Shown here: one piece after another, positions 9,409-18,090 of the stretch
Numbering within the stretch: the stretch's first letter is position 1
How the letters are laid out: the number at the start of each line of letters is the position of its first letter
Source: Pseudomonas prosekii
GTDB lineage: Bacteria > Pseudomonadota > Gammaproteobacteria > Pseudomonadales > Pseudomonadaceae
Length of the DNA stretch: 64,000 nucleotides
Assembly (NCBI RefSeq): GCF_900105155.1
Contig: NZ_LT629762.1
Span: 4,306,501 to 4,370,500, forward strand
Reading direction: 5' to 3'
The notes under the pieces: generated by a model
Told to the model about the DNA's origin: nothing
The model's database searches: none
What the model saw: only the letters and a program-made list of their open reading frames with translations
Translations under genes and position numbers: made by a program

Positions 9409-10678
9409 GCAGAGCCTTGCCCAACGGATCATCATTGCCTTTGCGCTGATGAGCGCATTGGTTGCCGGGGCGTTCGCCATGGGCATCGTCGCCACCGTGC
9501 ACCTGGTCGAAGAGAAGCTGATTTCGGCCGGTCTGGGCGGTGATTTGCAGCGCCTGCTGCTGATGGACAGCGTCTCGGACTGGAGCCACCGCCCAGAACC
9601 CGATCAGTTGTTCTACTTCAGCGGCGGGCCGGGCGACTTCGAATTGCCCAAGGACCTGCGCCACCTCGAGCCGGGTTTCCACGAAGTATTTCGCGAACAA
9701 TTGTCCTACCACGCGATGGTTGAAGTGGTCGATGGCCGGCGTTACGTGCTGTTGCAGGATCAAAGCGATTTCGAAGAACGTGAACGCGTGCTGTTTGCCG
9801 TGGTGCTGGTCGGTTTTGTATTGAGCCTGGCGCTGGCGGTGTTTCTCGGCTGGATCCTCGCGCGCAAGGTGATGGCGCCAGTGGTGCGGCTCGCGCGGCA
9901 AGTGCGCCATCGCGACCAGTTGCTCGGATTGGCGCCGCCGCTGGCCCCGGACTATGCCGCCGACGAAGTGGGCGAACTGGCCGTGGCGTTCGACGCCACC
10001 CTCGGGCGTCTGCGGCAGGCGTTGACCCGCGAGCGGTTGTTCACCAGTGACGTCAGCCACGAATTGCGTACGCCGTTGATGGTCCTCGCCAGCTCCTGCG
10101 AACTGCTGCTGGAAAACCCCGGCATCGACCAGCGCGGGCGCAATCAGGTCGAGCGCATCGCTCGCGCCTGTGAGGAAATGCGCGAACTGGTGCAAACCTT
10201 CCTCACGCTCGCCCGCGCGCAACGCGAAGAATCCAGCGCCTCGCCACAGCAAACCGTGACCCAGGTTGCCGACGGCTTGCTGTGCCTGTGGCGCGATCCG
10301 ATCGAATCCAAAGGCCTGATCCTCAATTTCGAGCCGGGCAATCCGCCGGACGCGCGCTACAACGCAACGTTGTTGAACGCGGTGATGGGCAATCTGTTGC
10401 GCAACGCGCTGCACTACACCGAAACCGGCTTCATTCGCCTGGCCCTGACCGACAAAGGCTTTATGGTCGAGGACAGCGGCGTCGGCATTCCCGAAGAGAA
10501 GCGTGAAGCGATGTTCGAACCGTTTGTGCGCGGCAGCGAAAAGCGCGGCGAAGGCCTCGGGCTGGGCTTGTCGCTGGTGCAGCGGATCTGTGAGAACCAA
10601 GGCTGGACGGTCAGCCTGACGACCATGGAACCCAACGGTTGCCGCTTCGAAGTCGAGCTGACTCAAACCGCGAAGTAA
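9398..10678 (+). CDS. colS: Sensor histidine kinase ColS
   Basis: A 426-residue membrane kinase: transmembrane segment at about residues 10-35, a periplasmic loop of about 95 residues rich in Glu, Asp and His (e.g. EPGFHEVFREQLSYH), a second transmembrane segment (about 132-155), a HAMP-like linker, the H-box SDVSHELRTPL (about residue 220) and an HATPase domain with N-, G1- and G2-box motifs (MGNLLRNAL, VEDSGVGIP, GLGLGLSLV). It phosphorylates ColR. The start ATG lies inside the colR 3' end, implying translational coupling. The acidic/His loop is compatible with the reported metal sensing of ColS. Confidence 0.87.
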   Translation: MEFKQSLAQRIIIAFALMSALVAGAFAMGIVATVHLVEEKLISAGLGGDLQRLLLMDSVSDWSHRPEPDQLFYFSGGPGDFELPKDLRHLEPGFHEVFREQLSYHAMVEVVDGRRYVLLQDQSDFEERERVLFAVVLVGFVLSLALAVFLGWILARKVMAPVVRLARQVRHRDQLLGLAPPLAPDYAADEVGELAVAFDATLGRLRQALTRERLFTSDVSHELRTPLMVLASSCELLLENPGIDQRGRNQVERIARACEEMRELVQTFLTLARAQREESSASPQQTVTQVADGLLCLWRDPIESKGLILNFEPGNPPDARYNATLLNAVMGNLLRNALHYTETGFIRLALTDKGFMVEDSGVGIPEEKREAMFEPFVRGSEKRGEGLGLGLSLVQRICENQGWTVSLTTMEPNGCRFEVELTQTAK

Positions 10679-10763
10679 AAGGCCTCAAACCTGAAATCTT
10701 CTTCATAAAGACGATTGCCACTAGTCAACGCTTGTAAAACCCTGAAATACTTCAGCGTTTTGC

Positions 10764-10779
10764 TCAACGAAGTTTTCAC
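10764..10779 (+). promoter_or_regulatory. Candidate ColR-binding site upstream of the methyltransferase operon
   Basis: TCAACGAAGTTTTCAC matches 14 of 16 positions of the remembered ColR consensus and lies 69 bp before the methyltransferase start. With the site at 8593-8608 it frames the colRS genes. Confidence 0.4.
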
Positions 10780-10847
10780 AAAGTCATGACCTGACGCTGA
10801 CACGGCGCTACCTAAGGTGGTTGTCATCAGCAGTTCAGGAGACTTTG

Positions 10848-11519
10848 ATGATGACTACGCCGATCAAACTGGATTTTTCCGAGAAGTACGACGATCAGCA
10901 CGCGCAGAAATACCTGCGCAAACACCAGAACGGGATCGGTCGTCGCTTGTCCCATTGGCGGGATGAGCAACTGGCCCGCAAGGCGCTGGCCTTGGCCGGC
11001 GATCCTGGACTGGTGCTTGATTTGCCGAGCGGAGCGGGGCGTTTCTGGCCGTTACTGGCCGAGAAACACAACCGTGTAATCATCGGAGCCGACAACTCCG
11101 AGTCGATGTTGAAGATCGCGACGCAGGCGCAACCTGCCGACGTGGTGAAACGGGTACAACCCTTGCACACTTCTGCATTCGACATTGCCTTGCCGGATAA
11201 CGCCGTCGACAACATTTTCTGCATGCGTTTGCTCCATCACGTTGGCGAAGCCGAGCACCGACTGGCCATTTTGCGCGAGTTCGAGCGTGTCACCCGTGAC
11301 AGCGTGATCATTTCGCTGTGGGTGGACGGCAATTTCAAAGCCTGGAAACGCAAGCGTTCAGAGCAGAAACGCGGGCAGGAAGGTTACCAAAATCGCTTTG
11401 TGTTACCGGCCGCTACGGTTGAGAAAGAGTTCGAGCAGGCTGGTTTCCGCATTCAGGAACAATTGGATTTCATACCGCTTTATGCCATGTGGCGAGTTTA
11501 CGTATTACGCAAGAGGTAG
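10848..11519 (+). CDS. Class I SAM-dependent methyltransferase
   Basis: A 223-residue protein with the SAM-binding core: motif I LVLDLPSGAGRFWPLL, an acidic residue in IIGADNSESML, and a post-motif region DNAVDNIFCMRLLHHV. The N-terminus (SEKYDDQHAQKYL) and C-terminus (IPLYAMWRVYVLRKR) are typical of small methyltransferases that act near the envelope, but the substrate is unknown. AGGAG at 10837-10841 supports the start at 10848. It heads an operon with the inaA-like kinase gene, which begins 5 bp after its stop codon. Confidence 0.85.
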   Translation: MMTTPIKLDFSEKYDDQHAQKYLRKHQNGIGRRLSHWRDEQLARKALALAGDPGLVLDLPSGAGRFWPLLAEKHNRVIIGADNSESMLKIATQAQPADVVKRVQPLHTSAFDIALPDNAVDNIFCMRLLHHVGEAEHRLAILREFERVTRDSVIISLWVDGNFKAWKRKRSEQKRGQEGYQNRFVLPAATVEKEFEQAGFRIQEQLDFIPLYAMWRVYVLRKR

Positions 11520-11523
11520 CAGG

Positions 11524-12237
11524 ATGGCAGTGCAATATGCGGCAGAAACGGAAGTTGCTCCTCAGGATCGTTTCGACTATTTCTGGAATCAGCGCGGCGA
11601 ATGGGTAGAAGAACCCAACGTTCGACGCGGTGGCGAGAGTGGCGTGCAGCGGGTCGTGGGCAGCAATGGACAACTGCTGTATGCCAAGCGGCAAACCGGC
11701 CACATTTATCGCAGCTGGCTGCACCCGTTCGGCCGCCCGACCGTGTTGCGCGAACGTGATGCGCTCAATGGCGTTTCGGCGTTGGGTGTGCGAGTGCCGG
11801 AAATGGTCTTCTGCGGCGCGCAACGTGACCCGGTGCACAAATGGCGTGCGCTGCTGGTGACCAAGTCGCTGGACGGTTTCGAAGAAATCGAACATTGGCG
11901 CGCCGGTGGCGGTGTCGAGCGCCACGGCCAAGTGGTCTGGGAGCGTGTGCTCAAGGATCTGGCCGAGAACCTCGCCCGCATGCACAAGGGTCGTTGGCAG
12001 CACAGTTGCATCTATATCAAACATGCCTTTGTGCGAGTAACCGGCGAAGGTGAGGCCGCGACGGCGGAAGTGGCGCTGATCGATCTGGAAAAGTGCCGCC
12101 AACGCCTGACCGCCTACCGCGCGGCTTCGCACGACATGAAGCAATTACGTCGCCACTCGTCGTTCAGCGACGCGGATTGGCGCAAACTCGTCTACTTTTA
12201 TGAGACGGCGTTTGGCAGCGCTATCAAGGGTTTATAG
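11524..12237 (+). CDS. inaA: InaA-type lipopolysaccharide kinase
   Basis: A 237-residue protein of the Kdo/WaaP-like kinase superfamily. It has a Gly/Val-rich N-lobe (RGGESGVQRVV), a Lys/Arg patch (LYAKRQTGHIYRS), an HRD-like region (NLARMHKGRWQHSCIYIKHAF) and a metal-binding aspartate in VALIDLEKCR. The family phosphorylates sugars of the LPS core. The start at 11524 follows the methyltransferase stop codon with AGG just upstream. The small exported protein follows 2 bp later. InaA in P. aeruginosa (PA4378) lies at the equivalent place (from memory). Confidence 0.85.
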   Translation: MAVQYAAETEVAPQDRFDYFWNQRGEWVEEPNVRRGGESGVQRVVGSNGQLLYAKRQTGHIYRSWLHPFGRPTVLRERDALNGVSALGVRVPEMVFCGAQRDPVHKWRALLVTKSLDGFEEIEHWRAGGGVERHGQVVWERVLKDLAENLARMHKGRWQHSCIYIKHAFVRVTGEGEAATAEVALIDLEKCRQRLTAYRAASHDMKQLRRHSSFSDADWRKLVYFYETAFGSAIKGL

Positions 12238-12239
12238 CG

Positions 12240-12461
12240 ATGAAACTCGAAATTGCACGAGGTGTGTTTCTGATAGGTGCCTTGGCAGTTGCTTCATTGG
12301 CGATGGCTGCCTGGGAGCAGCCGCGCACACAAGTCCTCAGTGCAGTGAGCGATGGCGCTCACTGCCCGTTGCCACGGATTGCCAAGGCATCCGTGGCGAC
12401 ACAACCTGATCATGACTTGTTGCTGTTCATGTTCGGTCTTTCACAAGGATTGAGGCCGTAG
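12240..12461 (+). CDS. Small exported protein of unknown function
   Basis: 73 residues: a hydrophobic N-terminus (MKLEIARGVFLIGALAVASL then AMA) that looks like a signal peptide cleaved near Ala23, then a polar region with one Cys and a His-Asp stretch (ATQPDHDLLLFMFGL). It begins 2 bp after inaA and is followed by a terminator, so it is the last gene of the methyltransferase-inaA operon. I recognise no domain; the position matches PA4377. Confidence 0.7.
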   Translation: MKLEIARGVFLIGALAVASLAMAAWEQPRTQVLSAVSDGAHCPLPRIAKASVATQPDHDLLLFMFGLSQGLRP

Positions 12462-12486
12462 CGTTGAACAGATTGAAGCCAAAATA

Positions 12487-12516
12487 AAAAGCCTCGCAGA
12501 TGCGGGGCTTTTTTTT
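12487..12516 (+). terminator. Rho-independent terminator of the methyltransferase-inaA operon
   Basis: Stem AAAAGCCTCGC / GCGGGGCTTTT (one G-T wobble) with a 4-nt loop, followed by T8. Confidence 0.92.
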
Positions 12517-12538
12517 GCCCTCTGTGTTTTTTGCCTTC

Positions 12539-12628
12539 TGTGGGAGCAGGGCTTGCCCGCGATTGAGGCGCCTCGGTGTGTCCGGTACACCGCGTTATCG
12601 TTCATCGCGGGCAAGCCTTGCTCCTACA
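12539..12628. repeat. REPIN (class I REP pair)
   Basis: An inverted pair from TGTGGGAGCAGGGCTTGCCC to GGGCAAGCCTTGCTCCTACA, filling the convergent gap between the inaA operon and the RND gene. Confidence 0.9.
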
Positions 12629-12642
12629 GAGATCATGCGAGG

Positions 12643-15600
12643 TCAGGGTTTATCGGGTTTGGCCAGCAGCGTGTACACGCACGGCAACACAAACAGGGTA
12701 AACAACGTGCCGATCGACATTCCCGTGGCGATCACCGTACCGATATCAAACCGGCTGACCGCGCCCGCGCCGCTGGCCAGAATCAGCGGCACCATGCCGA
12801 ACACCATTGCCGCTGTGGTCATCAACACTGGCCGCAGGCGAATCGCCGCCGCTTCCTCCACCGCTTCACGCGGGCTCAGGCCCTTTTCCTTGCGCAGCTT
12901 GTTGGCAAACTCGACGATCAGAATCCCGTGCTTGCTGATCAAACCGATCAGCGTCACCAGCCCAACCTGGGTGTAAATGTTCATGCTCGACCAGCCGAGG
13001 AACAGCGGAATCAACGCCCCGCAAATCGACAGCGGCACCGTCACCAGAATCACCAGCGGATCGCGGAAGCTTTCAAACTGCGCCGCCAGCACCAGGAAAA
13101 TAATCGCCAGCGCCAAGGCAAACGTCACCCACAACGCGCTGCCTTCCTGGACGAATTGCCGCGAGGCGCCGCCGTAGTCGAAGGCAAACCCGGCCGGCGC
13201 TTCTTCGCGGGCGATTTGCAAGACGGTCTCGATGGCTTCGCCCATGCTCACCAGCGGAAACCCCGACAGCTTGGCCGCATTGAGTTGCTGGAACTGCTTG
13301 AGCTCCCTCGGTCGTGCGCGATCAGTCACGGTGATCAGGGTCGACAAGGGCAGCAGTTCACCCTGAGTGTTTTTCACGTAATAGTTGTTGAGCCAGTCCG
13401 GGTTGTCGCGAAAGGCGCGCTCGACCTGAGCGATCACCTTGTAGCTGCGCCCTTCGATGGTGAACCGGTTGATTTCCGCCTCACCCAGCAGGGTCGCCAG
13501 CGTGCCGCCCAAATCCTGCATCGACACGCCCATTTGCGCGGCTTTCGCGCGGTCGATATCAACCACCACTTCCGGTTTGTCGAACGCCAGGTCGAGGTCG
13601 ACGAAGGCGAACTTGCCCGACTCGGCGGCGCGTTTCTTGATCCGATCCGCCACTTGCAGCAACAACTGATAATCGTTGGCCGTGTTGATCACGAACTCGA
13701 ACGGCAGGCCTTCACCCGTGCCCGGCAGTGACGGCAGGTTGAAACCGAAGATCTGCAGGCCTGGAATGCCTTCGAGTTTGCTTTGCACCTCGGGCAGGAT
13801 CTGCATTTGCGTGCGGTCGCGCTCGTTCCACGGTTTCAGCAGGAAGCCGCCAATCCCGGATTGCACGCCGTTGTAGCCGTTGATCTGGAACGACGAGTAG
13901 TACTCCGGGAACTGCTTGAAGATTTCGATGAACTCGTCGGTGTAGGCATTCAGGTAATCGAGGTTGGTCGGCTGCGGGGCGGTGGCGATCATGAAAATGA
14001 TGCCCTGATCCTCGTCCGGCGCCAGTTCGGTTTTGGTGAACTTGAGGAAAACCGGAATCAGGCACAGCACAATCACCGCGAACACCAGCACCACCGGCCG
14101 CGTGTTGAGCGTGCCGTGGAGCATGCTTTGATAGCGGCGCTTGAGGCTTTCGAAGATCCGGTCGAGGCGATGCGCCAGGCCGCTGGGGTTTTCATCGTGG
14201 CGCAGCAGCAGGGCACACATCATCGGCGACAGCGTCAGGGCGACGATCCCGGAAATCACCACGGCACCGGCCAGCGTCAACGCGAATTCCTTGAACAACG
14301 CGCCGGTCAGGCCGGTGAGAAAACCAATCGGCGCATACACCGCCGCGAGGGTGATGGTCATCGAAATCACCGGCATGGCGATCTCCCGCGCGCCTTCAAT
14401 CGCGGCGTCGAGCGGAGTTTTGCCTTCCTCGATGTGGCGGTGAATGTTCTCCACCACGACGATTGCGTCATCCACCACCAGACCGATGGCCAATACCATC
14501 GCCAGCAGGGTCAGCAGGTTGATCGAGTAGCCCATCATCTGCATGAAAAACATCACGCCGATCATCGACAGCGGAATCGTCACCACTGGAATCACCACCG
14601 AACGCAGGGCGCCGAGGAACAGGAACACCACGACGATGACGATCAGCACCGCTTCGAACAAGGTCTTGATCACTTCGTTGATCGAGGCCTGAATAAACAG
14701 TGTGGCGTCGTAGGCAATTTCGCTTTTCAGGTTGGGCGGCAACTGCGCTTCGAGCTCCGGCATGATCTTGCGCACTTCCTTGATCACGTCCAGCGGGTTG
14801 GCGCCGGGCGTTGCCTTGATGCCGATGTAGACCGACGGCGTGCCGCCGAACGAGCTGATGGAGTTGTAGTTTTCGGCGCCCATTTCGACCCGCGCGACAT
14901 CGCTGAGCAGCACGCGGCTGTCACCGTCGACCTTCAGCGGAATCGCCGCAAACGCCTCGGCGGACTTCAATTCGGTGTTGGCGTTGATGCTGGTGACCAC
15001 GTACTCGCCTTTCACTTCGCCGGCGGCGGAGAGGAAGTTGTACTGGCGCACCGCGTTGGTCACGTCGCTGGCGCTCAAGCCAAAACCGGCAAGTTTCACC
15101 GGATCGAGCCACAGGCGCATGGCGAACACCTGATTGCCGAGAATCTCTGCTTCGGCCATGCCCGGCAGCGTCGCCAGTTTTGGCTGGATTACCCGCGAGA
15201 GGTAATCGGTGATCTGCGGGTTATTCAGTTCCTTGCTGAAATAACTGATGTACATCAGCGCCGAGGCATCCGCGGCTTCCTTGCTCAGCACCGGGTCTTC
15301 GGCGTCTTGCGGCAGCTGGTTTTTCACCTCGTTGGCCTTGGCCAGCAACTCGGTAAACAAGCGGTCGCTGTTGGCGCCGATGCGCGCGTAGATCGAAATC
15401 ACCGAGAAGTTCTGCCGACTCACCGAGGTCATATAGTCAATGCCTTCGGCGCTCGCCAGGCTTTGCTGCATCGGCTGGGTGATGTAGCCCTGGATGGTTT
15501 CGGCGTTGGCGCCGGGGTAGGCGGTTGTCACCGTGATCAGGGCGTTTTCCATTTGCGGGTATTGGCGCAGCGGCAGCTTGCTCCAGGCCTGGAAACCCAG

Positions 15601-15669
15601 CAGCACAATCAACAGGCTGACCACGGTGGCGAGCACCGGGCGGCGGATGAACGGATCGGTAAAAGCCAT
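12643..15669 (-). CDS. mexW: RND efflux permease (HAE1 family, MexW-like)
   Basis: 1,008 residues with the AcrB-type 12-transmembrane plan: MAFTDPFIRRPVLATVVSLL at the N-terminus, two large periplasmic loops, the proton-relay Asp pair in GLVVDDAIVVVENIHRH (TM4), and a C-terminal FTLFVLPCVYTLL helix. It uses the proton gradient to export drugs or lipophilic compounds from the inner membrane and periplasm. It is 13 bp downstream of its adaptor gene. No outer-membrane channel gene is adjacent, as for P. aeruginosa MexVW, which uses OprM; the gene name is based on this synteny. A 650-codon antisense frame is an artefact. Confidence 0.85.
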   Translation of the reverse strand: MAFTDPFIRRPVLATVVSLLIVLLGFQAWSKLPLRQYPQMENALITVTTAYPGANAETIQGYITQPMQQSLASAEGIDYMTSVSRQNFSVISIYARIGANSDRLFTELLAKANEVKNQLPQDAEDPVLSKEAADASALMYISYFSKELNNPQITDYLSRVIQPKLATLPGMAEAEILGNQVFAMRLWLDPVKLAGFGLSASDVTNAVRQYNFLSAAGEVKGEYVVTSINANTELKSAEAFAAIPLKVDGDSRVLLSDVARVEMGAENYNSISSFGGTPSVYIGIKATPGANPLDVIKEVRKIMPELEAQLPPNLKSEIAYDATLFIQASINEVIKTLFEAVLIVIVVVFLFLGALRSVVIPVVTIPLSMIGVMFFMQMMGYSINLLTLLAMVLAIGLVVDDAIVVVENIHRHIEEGKTPLDAAIEGAREIAMPVISMTITLAAVYAPIGFLTGLTGALFKEFALTLAGAVVISGIVALTLSPMMCALLLRHDENPSGLAHRLDRIFESLKRRYQSMLHGTLNTRPVVLVFAVIVLCLIPVFLKFTKTELAPDEDQGIIFMIATAPQPTNLDYLNAYTDEFIEIFKQFPEYYSSFQINGYNGVQSGIGGFLLKPWNERDRTQMQILPEVQSKLEGIPGLQIFGFNLPSLPGTGEGLPFEFVINTANDYQLLLQVADRIKKRAAESGKFAFVDLDLAFDKPEVVVDIDRAKAAQMGVSMQDLGGTLATLLGEAEINRFTIEGRSYKVIAQVERAFRDNPDWLNNYYVKNTQGELLPLSTLITVTDRARPRELKQFQQLNAAKLSGFPLVSMGEAIETVLQIAREEAPAGFAFDYGGASRQFVQEGSALWVTFALALAIIFLVLAAQFESFRDPLVILVTVPLSICGALIPLFLGWSSMNIYTQVGLVTLIGLISKHGILIVEFANKLRKEKGLSPREAVEEAAAIRLRPVLMTTAAMVFGMVPLILASGAGAVSRFDIGTVIATGMSIGTLFTLFVLPCVYTLLAKPDKP

Positions 15670-15682
15670 GAGGATTCCTTGA

Positions 15683-16831
15683 TCAGTCAGTGCGTGGCTG
15701 ACTGTTCTTATCGGTCAGGGTCTTGTCGTCGCTGATTGCGATGTGTGCACCGTTGTCCAGTTTGAGCTGGCCAGCGGTGACCACTTGTTCGCCGGTCTGC
15801 ACGCCTTTGTTGATCATCACCCAGCCATCACGGCGCTCGCCGGTTTCGATGAATCGACGTTCGGCGATCAGGATCGGTTGGCCTTGGTCATCTTTTTCGA
15901 CGCTGCCGTCCTCGGCTTTTTTCTGCCCGACCACGTACAGCGAATTGCCGTACAGGGTGTAGGTGATCGCGCTTTCCGGCACGACGATGTGCGGTTGCGG
16001 GTCTGGCAGCAGCACTTGCAGGCTGGCGAACATGCCCGGCAACAGTTTGCCGTCCGGGTTGGCGAGGGTGGCGCGCACGAGGATGTTGCGGGTGCTGTTC
16101 TCGACTTTCGGGTTGATCGCGCTGATGGTCCCGGCGAAGTTTTCGCTCGGATAGGCCGAGACGATCACCTGCACCGGTTGGCCGAGGGCGATTTTCGGCA
16201 CCGATTGCTCGGGCAGGAAGAAGTCGACATACAGGCTGCTGAGGTCTTGCAGGGTGGCGATCATGGTGCCGCTGGCGAGGTAGTCGCCGACGTCCACCTG
16301 GCGAATGCCGATGGTGCCGCTGAACGGCGCAACAATGCGTTTTTTCGCCAGTGAGGCCTTGAGCTGATTGACCGTGGCTTTGTTCTTTTGCAATTGCGCC
16401 GAGAGCCGGTCGAACTCACCTTTGGAGATCGCGCGGCTGTCGACCAGTTGACTGCCACGGCCGAAATCCAGCTGGGCCAAACCGAGGTCAGCCTGGGCGG
16501 TTTCGAGCAGCGCGCTTTCGACCGCGCTGTCGAGTTGCAGCAGCGGCTGGCCGGCCTTGACCTTCTGCCCGGATTCGAACATCAGGTCTTTGACGGTGCC
16601 GGCAATCTCCAGACTGAGGTTCACCCCTTGCAACGCCTTGAGCGTGCCCACCGTGGGCAAGCGCATTTGCCACGGCTGTTCGGCGACCGTGGCCACGGCA
16701 ACACTGATGGGCGGTTTCGGTTTAGAGAAACCCTGAATCATCGTGTAGACCGAAAACGCTTTGTAAGCGCCCAGCACCAACACGATCAGCAGCACAACTC
16801 CCAACATGATCAGCATGCGGCGACGCAGCAT
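15683..16831 (-). CDS. mexV: RND periplasmic adaptor (membrane fusion protein, MexV-like)
   Basis: 382 residues: N-terminal membrane anchor (MLIMLGVVLLIVLVLGAYKA), split lipoyl domain (KVKAGQPLLQLDSAVESALL and KKRIVAPFSGTIGIRQVDVG), alpha-hairpin between them, then beta-barrel (VQVIVSAYPSENFAGTIS). It bridges the permease to an outer-membrane channel. I chose the start at 16831 because AGGAAG precedes it by about 8 nt; a codon 15 residues upstream is in frame but without such a site. It is the first gene of a two-gene operon with the permease. Confidence 0.86.
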   Translation of the reverse strand: MLRRRMLIMLGVVLLIVLVLGAYKAFSVYTMIQGFSKPKPPISVAVATVAEQPWQMRLPTVGTLKALQGVNLSLEIAGTVKDLMFESGQKVKAGQPLLQLDSAVESALLETAQADLGLAQLDFGRGSQLVDSRAISKGEFDRLSAQLQKNKATVNQLKASLAKKRIVAPFSGTIGIRQVDVGDYLASGTMIATLQDLSSLYVDFFLPEQSVPKIALGQPVQVIVSAYPSENFAGTISAINPKVENSTRNILVRATLANPDGKLLPGMFASLQVLLPDPQPHIVVPESAITYTLYGNSLYVVGQKKAEDGSVEKDDQGQPILIAERRFIETGERRDGWVMINKGVQTGEQVVTAGQLKLDNGAHIAISDDKTLTDKNSQPRTD

Positions 16832-16977
16832 ATTTCCACTTCCTTGGAGAAAATCAGGTGAGACAGGCGCTGACATTACTCCGAGTGTGGCAGTGAATCC
16901 AACTGCTGCTTTTCGCCATCTGGCTTTGCCGCGAGCCAGTCCCTGTGGCGAGGGGGAATGTGCACAGGAGGGGGTTG

Positions 16978-18090
16978 TCAGATCAGGTGAAGGTGGTTGT
17001 CCCAGAGCCCTGCCGGCAGGTCCAGCGGTTTGGCCACCAGTTCAGCCTGTCGACAATCGTAATAGCGGCAACGCCCCTGACCCGAGGTCACCACAAAGCC
17101 GTCAGCCACCGCGCCAACCCCGGCGCAGTCCGGCAGCGGTGCATCGAGGCGCACTTCGCCGCTGTCCAGGTCCCAGATGAAAAACCGGTTACCGCGCGGC
17201 GCCGTCAACGCCACCAAGCGCAGATCGCTGTGCACCGCGACGCTCGCGGTGTAATGCCCCATCGCCTGCAACTGATGTTCCGGCACCGGGAACGCCATGA
17301 ATGGCTGGCCCGGACGCTTGATCGCCAGCAGCTGCGACGACTCGTGGGACGGCCCCATGAATTGCTGGCCGGCGACAATCGTGCCGTCGCTGGCGATGCC
17401 CATGTGGCGCACGCTGTTCATTTGCTGGGCGAGGGTTTCCTTGCTCAGCAACGTGCCGTCGCGCTGCATCAATACCAGGCTTGGCTCCATGGCCTTCAGG
17501 TTCATTTCGACGCGGCTTTCGGCCTCGGTGCGAATGCCGCCGTTGGCCACCACCAGGGTTTCGCCGTCAGGCATCCACGACACCTGATGCGGGCCGATGC
17601 CGTGGGTGGGAATCTCGCCGCTGTGGATAAGTCGCTCGCCCTCGAACTTATACACACCGAGCAAGCCACGGCCCGGATCGGACGTGTCGTTCTCGGTCGC
17701 GTATAGAAACTCGCCGTCCTTGTGAATCACCGCGTGCCCGTAGAAATGCCGGTTCGGCTGCGAGGTCACGGTTTGCAGCAGCGTGCCGTCGCGCAAGTCG
17801 ATCAGGTAACTCTCGGTGCCCGGCCGCCGGGCGACAAACAGTGCGATCGGCAACGTCGGGTGATTGATGATGTCGTGGCAGCGCTGGCCGACTTCGGTGG
17901 CAAACACCCGAGTGCCGTCCAGCCGATAGCCGACGGCGTAATGCTTGCCGTCGGTATCGTCGCGCGCCGACAACAGCAGCGGGCTCTTGTCCTTTTGTTT
18001 GAACAGCGTCCAGCCGCCCAGCGTCACTGCTCCCAGCAGCAAACTACCTAAAGTCAGAGCCTGACGTCGCAGCATGGCACTCGTCCTCAT
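16978..18090 (-). CDS. DUF1513 domain protein, exported beta-propeller-like
   Basis: 370 residues with an N-terminal hydrophobic signal after Arg-Arg (MLRRQALTLGSLLLGAVTL), which could be a Tat-type signal, and a repeated beta-strand pattern (e.g. HYAVGYRLDGTRVFATEVG, HAVIHKDGEFLYATENDTSD) suggesting a seven-bladed propeller. DUF1513 genes usually accompany imelysin and di-haem genes in iron-related clusters. Its ATG overlaps the preceding imelysin stop codon (TGATG), so it is translationally coupled and is the last gene of the cluster. Biochemical role unknown. Confidence 0.82.
   Translation of the reverse strand: MRTSAMLRRQALTLGSLLLGAVTLGGWTLFKQKDKSPLLLSARDDTDGKHYAVGYRLDGTRVFATEVGQRCHDIINHPTLPIALFVARRPGTESYLIDLRDGTLLQTVTSQPNRHFYGHAVIHKDGEFLYATENDTSDPGRGLLGVYKFEGERLIHSGEIPTHGIGPHQVSWMPDGETLVVANGGIRTEAESRVEMNLKAMEPSLVLMQRDGTLLSKETLAQQMNSVRHMGIASDGTIVAGQQFMGPSHESSQLLAIKRPGQPFMAFPVPEHQLQAMGHYTASVAVHSDLRLVALTAPRGNRFFIWDLDSGEVRLDAPLPDCAGVGAVADGFVVTSGQGRCRYYDCRQAELVAKPLDLPAGLWDNHLHLI

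Noticed and set aside
13783-15735. 650-codon open frame antisense to the RND permease gene
   Set aside because: Composition is His/Arg/Gln-rich, as usual for the complement of GC-rich genes; the RND protein on the other strand is clear.
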